From: Bacillus sp. SG-1
GTDB taxonomy: Bacteria > Bacillota > Bacilli > Bacillales > Bacillaceae_B
NCBI RefSeq assembly: GCF_000181495.1
Contig: NZ_ABCF01000015.1
Location: 1-54,260, forward strand
DNA: 54,260 bases
Direction: 5' to 3'
Numbering within the stretch: position 1 is the first letter of the stretch; the number at the start of each line of letters is the position of its first letter. The translations under genes were made by a program, and so were the position numbers. Positions 37,767 through 46,764 of this stretch are shown piece after piece. The notes beneath the pieces were generated by a model. It ran no database searches, was not told where the DNA came from, and worked only from the letters and a program-made list of their open reading frames with translations.

Positions 37767-39287
37767 ATGGAGTTATATATCTTTGCATTGATAGCCTTCG
37801 TAATCCTTTTGCCTGTGCTATTTTTCCTGCCTGGCGGGATGACGAAAAAAGGAAGAGTCTGGATAGCCGGTGGAAGCTTGCTTATTTCTCTTCTGGGCCT
37901 GTTGGCATTAAATCAATATCCGCTTTGGATGGTTGCCATTATTTTATTCATTTTAGTCATTGTTTCATCCTTAGTGATTGGAAACCGTTTTGGTCCGCAG
38001 TTACTGGCCGATGGGGGAGTACAAGATGCCGACAATTTTGCAGCTGATGCAGATAATGTGGTAAAAGAAGAAAAAATCTTTTTTGCAGCAGTGGATGAAG
38101 TAGATGATCTTGTTGAAGACAATCCTGAGGAAGCAGACGATTTTAGTGAATCGGGAATTAACATGGATTCAGAAGAGAATGTACAAGAGGATACTCTCAT
38201 GGAATTCATCACTAATGAAGAACTGGAGGAATTACCACTGCTTACTGTAACAGACGATTCTGTGAACAAAGTCGAGTCAGTACAAGATAACGATGAAACC
38301 GAAGAGATAATCATTGACGAAGATACATCTGTTGAAGAATTGAGTGAGCTTGAATGGCTGATTCAACAGGAGGAACAGGAAGATACCGGGCCGGTACATA
38401 CAGTGGAAAATGATGAAGGAAGCTCTGATAGTGAGGAGTCACTTGAGGAATTGCCGATCATGGATATCCAAGAAAAACCAGTACTCCCGGATGAGGAAAT
38501 GGAACCTTTGAGCGAAATTGAATTGATGATTCATGAAGCTGAAGACGAACCAAGTATCCTTGAACCAGCAGACCACGAGCCTTCTCAAGAGACAAGTAAT
38601 ACTATTCCTGAAGAGTCGGATGAACTTCAACCAATTTTGTTAGACGATAATGAGATTAAGTTTTTTCAAAGTGATTACTCCGAGGAAGATCAAAAGTTAG
38701 TTGAATTGTTCTCAGCAGAGTCATCTGAAACAGATTCAATTACGCCAGAGGAAGAGCTCCTTGTGAAAGAGGCATTATCAGATATGCCGGTTGTCCTGGA
38801 AGAAGAATTGGATGACCTTTCTGATGATGGTTCATCGGAGGAAGAGATGCTTCAAGACGCTGAATCAGAACCATCAGATCTTGAAGAAGGTATCTTAAGT
38901 GAACCAATGGAGAATACAGAACATGAAAGCCAAGACGAGATTCATTCAGAATTTCCGGAAGGTGTTCAGGAGGAATCAGAGGTTCGTTCTCCACTTCAAA
39001 CATTGGTCATTCAAACAATTGTTGAGGAACTTGCTTATTATAAAAATAAGATGTCTCTTGCTGAGTTTGAAGCGCTGATTGCGCAGTATATGCATCCCAA
39101 ACTTCATGATAGGGATTATTATGTGCTCTCCCAGCAATTGATTCAACGGTATAATGAATTAAAAGAATACAAGAAGCTGAAATTATTTATAGATGAAATT
39201 GAGGAAAGATTCATTTCTTATCCGGTATTGAAAAGTGAATTGAATGATTATAAAGAAATTGCATGGAAAAATATCGTAAAAGAATAA
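37767..39287 (+). CDS. acidic membrane protein of unknown function in the pilus locus
   Basis: I do not recognise this 506-residue protein. The first 72 residues form three hydrophobic helices (LYIFALIAFVILLPVLFFLPGG; VWIAGGSLLISLLGLLAL; LWMVAIILFILVIVSSLVIG). Residues about 85-410 are a very acidic, low-complexity stretch rich in Glu, Asp and Ser, probably disordered. The last 90 residues are helical (TLVIQTIVEELAYYKNKMSLAEFEALIAQY; LIQRYNELKEYKKLKLFIDE). It is the first gene of the + strand operon that leads to pilB, 112 bases from the divergent prepilin cassette, with a GGGAGTGAAAGG site. A membrane scaffold role is possible but is a guess. Confidence 0.8.
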   Translation: MELYIFALIAFVILLPVLFFLPGGMTKKGRVWIAGGSLLISLLGLLALNQYPLWMVAIILFILVIVSSLVIGNRFGPQLLADGGVQDADNFAADADNVVKEEKIFFAAVDEVDDLVEDNPEEADDFSESGINMDSEENVQEDTLMEFITNEELEELPLLTVTDDSVNKVESVQDNDETEEIIIDEDTSVEELSELEWLIQQEEQEDTGPVHTVENDEGSSDSEESLEELPIMDIQEKPVLPDEEMEPLSEIELMIHEAEDEPSILEPADHEPSQETSNTIPEESDELQPILLDDNEIKFFQSDYSEEDQKLVELFSAESSETDSITPEEELLVKEALSDMPVVLEEELDDLSDDGSSEEEMLQDAESEPSDLEEGILSEPMENTEHESQDEIHSEFPEGVQEESEVRSPLQTLVIQTIVEELAYYKNKMSLAEFEALIAQYMHPKLHDRDYYVLSQQLIQRYNELKEYKKLKLFIDEIEERFISYPVLKSELNDYKEIAWKNIVKE

Positions 39288-39321
39288 ATGATGCAAAACG
39301 GAAGGGAATAGGTGTAGTTGT

Positions 39322-40059
39322 ATGAAAAAGAGTGCTGAAATATTAGGTTTGCCGATCATTAGCATTGCAGATGGAGTGGAGATTGGAAGTGTTAAATCTC
39401 TGGTTGTGAATCCTGAAAAGGGATCAGTCGACTTCCTGACCATCGAACATGAAGATTGGCAAGTCAGCGTAAAGGCAATTCCATTTAAAAAAGTCATTGG
39501 AATCGGGGAGTATGCTGTTACCGTCGAGAATGGCAATGCTGTAATCGATTTAAATGAAATTCCGATTGCGAACGCATTGGTTAACAAGAAAATAAGAATC
39601 AATGATACAAAAGTTATGTCGAGGAAAGGCCAATTGATCGGCGAAGCAAAGGAATACTATGTCGATGATGAAACAGGTAATATTATTGGTCTTCTGGTAG
39701 CGATGAAAGACAGTGAAAAGGTATTGGAGTCTGAACAGATATTGACTTACGGAAAAGACATCCTCATTGTTCAAGAGGGCTCAGCTCAACACTTTAAAGA
39801 TTCTGTAGAAGATCTTCTTCCAGATACTCAAGCTGATCAAAGTCTTGATTTCGAAGAACCGGTAACAAACGATCTGGAAAACATTAAGAATAAACAAGCA
39901 AACCTCCTAAAAGGCAAGCGGGTAACAAAAGATATCTTGGGAATTTCCGGGGAAACTTTGATTCCTGGCGGCACCATTCTGACCGAGGAGGATATTGCCA
40001 AGGCACAAAACGAGGGGCCTTCCGTTTTTGTTGAATTGACAATGAATGCTCAAGACTAA
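39322..40059 (+). CDS. PRC-barrel domain protein
   Basis: A 245-residue cytoplasmic protein. The first 80 residues form a PRC-barrel (SAEILGLPIISIADGVEIGSVKSLVVNPEKGSVDFLTIE). A second, related barrel follows at about 90-155 (VMSRKGQLIGEAKEYYVDDETGNIIGLLVA). The rest is an acidic linker and a short C-terminal segment with LLKGKRVTKDILGISGETLIPGGTILTEEDI. PRC-barrels are small beta-barrels found in RNA-processing, photosynthetic and sporulation proteins and have no single activity. It is the second gene of the pilus operon, 34 bases after the acidic membrane protein. Confidence 0.82.
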   Translation: MKKSAEILGLPIISIADGVEIGSVKSLVVNPEKGSVDFLTIEHEDWQVSVKAIPFKKVIGIGEYAVTVENGNAVIDLNEIPIANALVNKKIRINDTKVMSRKGQLIGEAKEYYVDDETGNIIGLLVAMKDSEKVLESEQILTYGKDILIVQEGSAQHFKDSVEDLLPDTQADQSLDFEEPVTNDLENIKNKQANLLKGKRVTKDILGISGETLIPGGTILTEEDIAKAQNEGPSVFVELTMNAQD

Positions 40060-40079
40060 TGTGAAAGGGGGCGATAGAC

Positions 40080-41471
40080 ATGGAGAACAGACCATTTAAG
40101 ACCGTTTTTTTTCCATTACTCTCTGCGACAGTATTTATTTTCGGTTTTTCCCATGCTGGCTCTTTTGCACTTGATAGATTCACCGAAGGGTCAGTAATTC
40201 ACCCATCGACAAAGGTAGCTTCTGTAGATATAGGAGGGCAGCCGGAGGAGAAGGCGAAGGAAGCATTAGCCCAGGCTGTAGCCGACTGGAAAGCAACTGC
40301 CAATATGTCAGTTGAGCTTTCAGGGGAAGAAACACCTATAGATTTATCAGTCTTTCATATTGATATAAATAGGAGTTTCCAGAGTCTCAATGAGGGTGGA
40401 CAAACTCCTATGGCAGTCTCACTGGATGCCGAATACCTTATGGAACAGCTGACCGCTGCTTATCCTGAGATGAAGGTGGAAGAATTAGATGCTGCAGCAT
40501 TTCAACAAGACCTGCTCAGTCAAGCTTCCATGTTACCAAGCAGCTCTGTCCTTTCCCTTAGTGACTACTTTCCTGAGGGGAGTGTCCAGGAGGTAACCGC
40601 CGAGGCACTTACGGAAGAGATAACTGTGACCCCTGAAATCAAGAGATTCATAGAAACTTTTCCGGAGATAGTCATTAAGCAAGGAACTGATTTTTCTTTC
40701 CTGCGTCATATGGAAGAAAACGGTTTTGCAGCTGAGGAAAAAGGTGAAGACTTGAATGCGGTCTCTTCTCTGCTGTACAAGCTGATCCTGCAATCCAATT
40801 TTTCAATTATTGAACGAAATACAAGCCAGGAACTGCCGGAAGAGATTGAGCTTGGGTATGAGGCAAAAATCGATGGCGGCAGTAATCAGGATTTTGTTTT
40901 TGCAAACCCTAATAAAACAGATTATGTCATCCAGCTCGAACTTCTCAATAATCAAATTTATGGGAAATTAGTCGGCTTTCCTTTAGCAACTGACTATAAA
41001 GTTTCGTTAAAGGACAAAGAAGAATTTTCACCTAAGAAAATTGTGCAGTACAATCCGTTTTTAGATAAAAATGTTGTACAAGTCCGTGAAGAAGGACGAA
41101 AAGGTGTGTTGATTAAAGTTTTCCGCCAAAGTATCGGTGAAAATGGGGAACTGATGGAGGAAGAATTGATTGCAGAGGATTTTTATCCACCTGTGCATAG
41201 AATCGAGATTCATAGTTTGGAAGAAGCACCGGAAGACGTTGAAGAAACTGATATTGTCGAAGGCCCTCTCCCTGATACAGGCTCCGATACTGAAGGATCC
41301 GGGGGGCCACCGCCAAATTCCGGCAGCAGTGACGATTCATCTGGAGACGAAAAATCTGATGAGGATAAGTCAAGTTCAGAAACTGAAACAGAGTTAGAAT
41401 CAGGCACTTCTTCTGACTCTGACTCCGATTCAAAAGGCACTAAATCACAAGAGCAAAAGAAGAATAAATGA
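40080..41471 (+). CDS. secreted VanW-like protein
   Basis: A 463-residue exported protein with a hydrophobic N-terminus (TVFFPLLSATVFIFGFSHAGSFAL). Residues about 40-190 look like a substrate- or peptidoglycan-binding region. The VanW-type domain is at about 195-320 (IVIKQGTDFSFLRHMEENG; VSSLLYKLILQSNFSIIERNTS; IELGYEAKIDGGSNQDFVFANPNKTDYVIQLELLNNQIYGKLVG). The usual glycine- and cysteine-containing CQVSTT-like signature is missing, so this is a divergent member. The tail (about 385-463) is a Ser/Asp/Glu-rich low-complexity stretch. VanW domains occur in Gram-positive cell-wall proteins of uncertain role. It lies directly before pilB. Confidence 0.8.
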   Translation: MENRPFKTVFFPLLSATVFIFGFSHAGSFALDRFTEGSVIHPSTKVASVDIGGQPEEKAKEALAQAVADWKATANMSVELSGEETPIDLSVFHIDINRSFQSLNEGGQTPMAVSLDAEYLMEQLTAAYPEMKVEELDAAAFQQDLLSQASMLPSSSVLSLSDYFPEGSVQEVTAEALTEEITVTPEIKRFIETFPEIVIKQGTDFSFLRHMEENGFAAEEKGEDLNAVSSLLYKLILQSNFSIIERNTSQELPEEIELGYEAKIDGGSNQDFVFANPNKTDYVIQLELLNNQIYGKLVGFPLATDYKVSLKDKEEFSPKKIVQYNPFLDKNVVQVREEGRKGVLIKVFRQSIGENGELMEEELIAEDFYPPVHRIEIHSLEEAPEDVEETDIVEGPLPDTGSDTEGSGGPPPNSGSSDDSSGDEKSDEDKSSSETETELESGTSSDSDSDSKGTKSQEQKKNK

Positions 41472-41498
41472 TTAAATCTTAAATAAGCTGGTGATTGC

Positions 41499-43160
41499 AT
41501 GGTTCAGACGAGAAAGAGGCTCGGGGATCTCCTGGTAGAAGCGGGCCTGATATCGGAAGAAAAACTTAATATGGCATTGCAGGAAAAAGAACAAGGGCAA
41601 AAGCTCGGCGATGCCTTGCTGCAAAAAGGGTATATAACCGAACAGCAGCTGATCGAGGTGCTCGAATTTCAACTCGGAATTCCTCATGTAAGCTTATACC
41701 GCTACCCTTTTGATACGAACTTATTCCACCTGATTCCCAAGGAAGAAGCTAAACGCAATCTGATGATACCTCTGAAAAAAGAAGGAGAAAAGCTGTACGT
41801 CGCTATGGCAGATCCGATGGACTTCTATGCGATAGAAGACTTGAGGCTGTCGACCGGCTTTCAGATTGAAACAGCTATCGCTACAAAAGATGATATCCTT
41901 CGAGCGGTTACAAAGTATTACGATACAGAAGAAGGCTTTGAGGAGTTGGTTAACGATAAGCCTGCCAAAAGCTCGATTGAAGAGCAGACAATCGTTGATC
42001 AAGATTCCCCAATAGTAAAACTCGTCAATCAGATCCTTTCAAATGCAGTAACGCAAAAAGCCAGTGATATCCATATTGATCCGCAGGAGACCAAAGTATC
42101 CATTCGGTACCGGGTTGATGGTGTGTTGAGAACAGAACGAAACCTGCCAAAACATATGCAAAGCATGCTGATTGCAAGAATTAAGATCATGGCCAATCTT
42201 GATATAACCGAGTTCAGGGTTCCACAGGATGGAAGGATCAAGACGAATGTTGATTACAGGCCGGTCGACCTCCGTATCTCCACCCTTCCAACCGTATTCG
42301 GGGAAAAGGTCGTTATGCGTATACTCGACCTCAGCAGTGCTCTGAATGATATCAAACAGCTTGGTTTTAACAAGCTGAACTTCAAGAGATTCATGGACAT
42401 GATCCAGCAGCCTACGGGCATTGTGCTGATTACCGGGCCGACGGGATCAGGGAAGTCATCCACACTTTATGCGGCTTTGAATCATTTAAACAGCGAAGAG
42501 GTCAATATCATAACGGTTGAGGATCCTGTGGAGTATCAATTAGAGGGCATCAATCAGATCGGAGTCAATCCAAACGTTGGCCTGACCTTTGCCAAAGGTT
42601 TGAGGGCGATCCTCCGTCAGGATCCCAACATCATCATGGTCGGAGAGATCCGTGATAAGGAAACGGTGGAAGTTGCGATTCGTGCTTCACTGACAGGGCA
42701 TCTGGTCCTGAGTACCATCCATACCAACGATTCTCTTGGGACAATAACAAGACTTCTTGATATGGGGGTGGAGCCATTCCTGGTCGCATCTTCCTTAAGC
42801 GGCATTGTGGCCCAGCGTCTTGTCAGAAAGGTCTGCCGGGATTGTGGGCGAGAACAGGAACCGAGTAAACGTGAAATTGAAATCTTCGCTAAAAGAGGCA
42901 TGAAGATTGATAGAATCATGCGTGGAGAGGGCTGTTCTTCCTGTAACATGACAGGCTATAAAGGCCGGCTGGCAATCCATGAAGTCCTTGTCATGAATGA
43001 TGATATGAAGAAAGTAATTTTAAATGGTGAGCCATTTTCCAAACTTCGTGAATACGCGGTGAAGAACAAAACTATTTTTCTAGTGGATGATGGGTTACTG
43101 AAAGTAAAGCAAGGACTGACTACCACCGAAGAAATTCTTCGGGTAGCAATTTCAGAATAG
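41499..43160 (+). CDS. pilB: PilB, type IV pilus extension ATPase
   Basis: Cytoplasmic hexameric ATPase that drives pilin polymerisation, 553 residues. The N-terminal domain has two MshEN-type motifs (RLGDLLVEAGLISEEKLNMA near 8, then KLGDALLQKGYITEQQLIEVL), a fold that binds c-di-GMP in some relatives. Walker A GPTGSGKSS is near 313, Walker B and Asp box follow (IIMVGEIRDKETVEVAIRAS), and the His box is GHLVLSTIHTNDS. A tetracysteine zinc site (about C446, C449, C479, C482) marks it as a PilB/GspE rather than PilT. The ATG at 41499 has only a weak ribosome site (GGTGA). The order pilB-pilT-pilC is the standard motor cluster. Confidence 0.95.
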   Translation: MVQTRKRLGDLLVEAGLISEEKLNMALQEKEQGQKLGDALLQKGYITEQQLIEVLEFQLGIPHVSLYRYPFDTNLFHLIPKEEAKRNLMIPLKKEGEKLYVAMADPMDFYAIEDLRLSTGFQIETAIATKDDILRAVTKYYDTEEGFEELVNDKPAKSSIEEQTIVDQDSPIVKLVNQILSNAVTQKASDIHIDPQETKVSIRYRVDGVLRTERNLPKHMQSMLIARIKIMANLDITEFRVPQDGRIKTNVDYRPVDLRISTLPTVFGEKVVMRILDLSSALNDIKQLGFNKLNFKRFMDMIQQPTGIVLITGPTGSGKSSTLYAALNHLNSEEVNIITVEDPVEYQLEGINQIGVNPNVGLTFAKGLRAILRQDPNIIMVGEIRDKETVEVAIRASLTGHLVLSTIHTNDSLGTITRLLDMGVEPFLVASSLSGIVAQRLVRKVCRDCGREQEPSKREIEIFAKRGMKIDRIMRGEGCSSCNMTGYKGRLAIHEVLVMNDDMKKVILNGEPFSKLREYAVKNKTIFLVDDGLLKVKQGLTTTEEILRVAISE

Positions 43161-43169
43161 GTGAAGCCA

Positions 43170-44213
43170 ATGAAAGAAAAAATAGACTACTTATTGCGTT
43201 CAGCTTATGAACTGAAAGCATCAGATATACACTTGACAGTCGGAGCTCCGCCTGTTTTTCGTCTTCATGGTGATTTGAAGAGATATGGCAAGGAAATCTT
43301 AAAACCAGCTGATACAGAAGGGATGGCTAAATCGATCATCCCGGAAGATCTCTGGAAAAAGTTCTTAGAACATGGTGAGCTTGATTTCTCATATGGAATT
43401 CCAGGGATCTCACGCTTCAGGATCAATGCGTATCAGCAGCGCTCGTGTGTCTCGCTCGCCATCCGGATTGTTCCGACGAGCATTCCAAGTATTGATGACC
43501 TTAGCCTTCCGCCTGTGTTGAAGAGGATTACAGAAAAACCTCAAGGACTTGTATTAGTGACAGGTCCTACAGGAAGTGGAAAATCGACCACACTTGCCTC
43601 CATGATCGATCATATCAATCGTACGATGCGGAAACATGTCATTACACTTGAAGATCCTATTGAGTATCTCCATAAACATGGCACAAGCATTATCGACCAG
43701 CGAGAAGTCGGATTTGATACGAAGAACTTCTCAAGAGGTCTTCGAAGCGCCCTTCGGCAGGATCCGGATATTATCCTTGTCGGGGAAATGCGGGACTTGG
43801 AAACCATCCAAACTGCTATTACTGCTGCGGAAACAGGGCACCTTGTCTTTGCGACTCTTCATACTTCAAGTGCGGCAGCCACCATTGAACGGATTGTGGA
43901 TGTGTTTCCTCCTGAACAGCAGGCCCAGGTCAGAATTCAGCTTGCCTCAGTCCTGGTAGCGGTACTCTCACAAAGATTATTTCCACTTGTTGATAAAAAG
44001 GGGAGAAGAGCCGCAACAGAATTACTAGTTAACAACCCGGCCATCGCCAATCTGATCCGCTCAGAAAAAGTTCATCAAATCGATAACATTCTGCAGACAT
44101 CTAAAGGAATGGGGATGCATCTAATGTCATCAAGCATTAAGAATTTGTATGAATCGGGAGTTATCTCCCGTGAATCCGCCTTTCCTTATATTGAAGTGGA
44201 GCAGGCGACCTAA
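43170..44213 (+). CDS. pilT: PilT, type IV pilus retraction ATPase
   Basis: Hexameric ATPase that depolymerises the pilus and powers retraction (twitching, DNA uptake), 347 residues. It has a PAS-like N-terminal domain (ELKASDIHLTVGAPPVFRLHGDL), Walker A GPTGSGKST near 131, Walker B IILVGEMRDLETI, His box GHLVFATLHTSSA, and a C-terminal AIRNLIRE-type motif (AIANLIRSEK near 290) typical of PilT. No zinc cysteines are present. The ATG at 43170 follows AGGTGA, which overlaps the pilB stop. The competence (comG) machinery of B. subtilis has no PilT, so this indicates true retractile pili. Confidence 0.95.
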   Translation: MKEKIDYLLRSAYELKASDIHLTVGAPPVFRLHGDLKRYGKEILKPADTEGMAKSIIPEDLWKKFLEHGELDFSYGIPGISRFRINAYQQRSCVSLAIRIVPTSIPSIDDLSLPPVLKRITEKPQGLVLVTGPTGSGKSTTLASMIDHINRTMRKHVITLEDPIEYLHKHGTSIIDQREVGFDTKNFSRGLRSALRQDPDIILVGEMRDLETIQTAITAAETGHLVFATLHTSSAAATIERIVDVFPPEQQAQVRIQLASVLVAVLSQRLFPLVDKKGRRAATELLVNNPAIANLIRSEKVHQIDNILQTSKGMGMHLMSSSIKNLYESGVISRESAFPYIEVEQAT

Positions 44214-45424
44214 TGGCACGATTTAAATACACTGGACGCGGGCGCACTGGAAAGAAATCAGGAATCTTGACGGCTGGATCGACAAGGGAAGCGATGCTTA
44301 AGCTGAAGAAACAAGGCATCCGTGTGATTGAAATGAATGAAGTGCCTGAAACTCTGCTGACAAAAGACATTGCCATTGGAAATCCGGTCAAACTGCAGCA
44401 CATGGTCATCTTTCTGAGGCAGTTTGCCACACTGCTGCAGGCGGGTGTTACGGTAGTGGATGCCACGGAAATCCTTTCCTCACAGACCGGAAGCAAGGCC
44501 CTAAGCAAAGCTCTGGATGAAGTACAACTGGAATTGAAAGACGGTAACCCATTGTCCGATGCCCTGGCAAAACATAGAAGGATCTTTGAACCTATGTTGA
44601 TTAACATGGTCAGGGCAGGGGAAGCTTCAGGAAGTCTTGATGAAACCCTTGAAAGTCTGGCAACTCATTATGAAAAGCAGCATATGACAAAACAGAAAAT
44701 TATTTCAGCCCTCGCTTATCCTGCAGTAGTTGGGGTTATCGCAATTGCTGTCGTAATCTTCCTGCTGGTGGCAGTGGTGCCAACCTTCGTCACAATGCTT
44801 GCCGATTTTGGCGGAGAGCTGCCTGCCATCACACAGTTTGTGCTGGGTTCCAGTGAATTTATGCAAAAGTACTGGTACCTGGTGACAGCCGGAATGGCAG
44901 GTATGGCAGCTGCCGTTATGGTAGTGAAGAAAAACAGAAGGACGAAATATTATTTCGACTATGCGATGCTGCGTATGCCGATTTTCGGGAGCATCATCCA
45001 AAAAGCGGCTCTGGCCAGAATGACAAGGACACTAAGTTCCTTATTCTCAAGTTCTGTACCGATTCTTCAGGCGCTGGCCATTGTGGAGAAGGTTGTGGAA
45101 AATGAAGTGGTTGGCCGGGTCCTCCGTAATTCAAGGGATGCTCTTGAAAAAGGGACCTCATTGACAGAACCTATGAAAAATCATTGGGCTTTCCCGCCGC
45201 TCGTGACCCAAATGATTGCCATCGGGGAAACAACCGGTTCATTGGATTCCATGTTGGGAAAAGTTGCCGATTTCTATGAAAAAGAAGTCGAAAACAGTAC
45301 AGACCGTTTGAAATCACTTATCGAGCCACTGATGATCGTTGTCCTGGCAGCATTGGTAGGAACAATTGTCACTTCCATCATGGTGCCGATGTTCGAGATC
45401 TTTAACAACGTTCAAGGCTATTAA
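44213..45424 (+). CDS. pilC: PilC, type IV pilus inner-membrane platform protein
   Basis: Polytopic membrane protein of the GspF/PilC family, 403 residues, that couples PilB and PilT to the pilus base. Two T2SSF repeats are visible: FLRQFATLLQAGVTVVDATEIL...GEASGSLDETLESLATHYEKQ and LARMTRTLSSLFSSSVPILQAL...IGETTGSLDSMLGKVADFYEKEV. Membrane helices lie at about 165-195, 218-240 and 375-395. The start overlaps the pilT stop as TAATG. A promoter-containing gap of 110 bases separates it from pilA. Confidence 0.95.
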   Translation: MARFKYTGRGRTGKKSGILTAGSTREAMLKLKKQGIRVIEMNEVPETLLTKDIAIGNPVKLQHMVIFLRQFATLLQAGVTVVDATEILSSQTGSKALSKALDEVQLELKDGNPLSDALAKHRRIFEPMLINMVRAGEASGSLDETLESLATHYEKQHMTKQKIISALAYPAVVGVIAIAVVIFLLVAVVPTFVTMLADFGGELPAITQFVLGSSEFMQKYWYLVTAGMAGMAAAVMVVKKNRRTKYYFDYAMLRMPIFGSIIQKAALARMTRTLSSLFSSSVPILQALAIVEKVVENEVVGRVLRNSRDALEKGTSLTEPMKNHWAFPPLVTQMIAIGETTGSLDSMLGKVADFYEKEVENSTDRLKSLIEPLMIVVLAALVGTIVTSIMVPMFEIFNNVQGY

Positions 45425-45455
45425 CAATTTCTTTAAAATTTTTACAGATTGCCAC

Positions 45456-45483
45456 TTTTCATGACAAGATTGTCATGTATAAT
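45456..45483 (+). promoter_or_regulatory. pilA promoter with palindromic spacer
   Basis: TTTTCA (45456-45461) and a perfect TATAAT (45478-45483) are 16 bases apart. A perfect inverted repeat CATGACA-AGAT-TGTCATG (45460-45477) fills the spacer and touches both boxes, as expected for a repressor or activator operator. It gives pilA a separate, probably stronger transcript than the motor genes. Confidence 0.55.
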
Positions 45484-45534
45484 TAAAGTAGGAATAATCT
45501 ATCTAATCCAAAAGACTCATAGGAGGTACGGAAA

Positions 45535-45984
45535 ATGTTGAAAAAATTAGGTCAAAAGTTGAAAGACCAACGAGGGTTAACCCTTATCGAATTACTTGCT
45601 GTTGTCGTTATTTTGGGAATCATTGCTGCAATTGCTATTCCTAGTATTGGTGGACTTATTAATAACTCTAAGAAAGATGCTCATATTGCGAATGCTCAGC
45701 AGATGGTTAGTGCAGCGAGGTTGGCAGTGACTTCAACCGATGTGGGATCGGATGGTGAGGAGTATAGTCTTGAAGAATTAATTGATGGTGGATACTTAGA
45801 AGATGTAGATAACCCTTCTGGTGATGCATACGATATTGTGAACAGTAATGTAACAGTTTCTCGTGATGATAATAATAACTATACTTATTCTGTTACGTTA
45901 ATTGGAGATGATGATGCTCAATATTTCGCAACTGGAGACCCTGATGATCTTACGCGTGCGGATATTGAGTTAGATGGGATTTGA
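45535..45984 (+). CDS. pilA: PilA, major type IV pilin
   Basis: Prepilin of 149 residues. The basic leader MLKKLGQKLKDQRG is cut before LTLIELLAVVVILGIIAAIAIPSIGGLI, a canonical pilin helix with glutamate at mature position 5. The C-terminal domain (about 50-149) is acidic, rich in Asp/Asn and without cysteines (DDNNNYTYSVTLIGDDDAQ). It is the only pilin in the + strand operon and has its own promoter and a strong AGGAGGT site, consistent with the major subunit. Exported and assembled by PilB/PilC after processing by the adjacent PilD. Confidence 0.93.
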   Translation: MLKKLGQKLKDQRGLTLIELLAVVVILGIIAAIAIPSIGGLINNSKKDAHIANAQQMVSAARLAVTSTDVGSDGEEYSLEELIDGGYLEDVDNPSGDAYDIVNSNVTVSRDDNNNYTYSVTLIGDDDAQYFATGDPDDLTRADIELDGI

Positions 45985-45996
45985 TTTATCTTTCAA

Positions 45997-46746
45997 ATGA
46001 AGATACTTCTTCTTTCATACGGCTTACTCCTAGGCTCCTTCTACAACGTAGTAGGCCTGCGGGTTCCGCTTAAACAATCGATCGTCAAGCCGCGCTCCTC
46101 TTGCCCGGGGTGTGGCCATACATTGACGGCAATGGAACTGATTCCGGTTTTGTCGTATTTATTTCAAGGAGGAAAGTGTTCCCGCTGCCGGGAACGCATT
46201 TCTCCTCTTTATCCTTTAATGGAGGCAGCTACAGCGGTATTGTTTGTAATCTCGTATTCTATCATCGGATTGGAGTGGGAACTTCTCGTTGCCCTCACAC
46301 TTGTTTCGCTGTTCATGATCATCTTGGTGTCTGATATAAAATACATGATTATCCCTGATAAAGTTCTGCTGTTTTTCTCGGGGCTTTTTTTATTAGAAAG
46401 AATTTTGATTCCTTTGGGTTCGCGCTGGGACTCTTTAGCGGGAGCTGCATTAGGCTTCGGGCTTCTACTCTTAATTGCCGTCATCAGTAAAGGCGGAATG
46501 GGCGGCGGTGATATTAAATTGTACGCGCTCATCGGCTTTGTTCTGGGTGTCAAGCCAATGCTTCTTTCCTTTTTCCTTGCTACCTTATTTGGAGCAGTAA
46601 TCGGGATCATAGGCTTGGCGGCAGGCTTTTTTGAACGGAAGAAACCTATTCCGTTTGGACCGTTTATCGCTGTTGGAACACTTATATCTTATTTTTACTA
46701 TGAAAATATCATTAACTGGTATTTATCACTTTTGCTCGGGTTCTAG
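45997..46746 (+). CDS. pilD: PilD/ComC-type prepilin peptidase
   Basis: Bifunctional membrane aspartyl protease and N-methyltransferase that removes prepilin leaders, 249 residues. The N-terminal cytoplasmic zinc site has two CxxC pairs (C36, C39, C61, C64). The catalytic aspartates are D113 in VSDIKYMIIPD and D172 in the GxGD motif GGMGGGDIKLY. About seven or eight membrane helices are predicted. The start ATG has no clear ribosome site and lies 12 bases after pilA, so translation may depend on coupling. It is placed between folC and spoIIB where B. subtilis has comC, so it may also process competence pseudopilins. Confidence 0.95.
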   Translation: MKILLLSYGLLLGSFYNVVGLRVPLKQSIVKPRSSCPGCGHTLTAMELIPVLSYLFQGGKCSRCRERISPLYPLMEAATAVLFVISYSIIGLEWELLVALTLVSLFMIILVSDIKYMIIPDKVLLFFSGLFLLERILIPLGSRWDSLAGAALGFGLLLLIAVISKGGMGGGDIKLYALIGFVLGVKPMLLSFFLATLFGAVIGIIGLAAGFFERKKPIPFGPFIAVGTLISYFYYENIINWYLSLLLGF

Positions 46747-46764
46747 GTAAAGGGGTTATATTCA

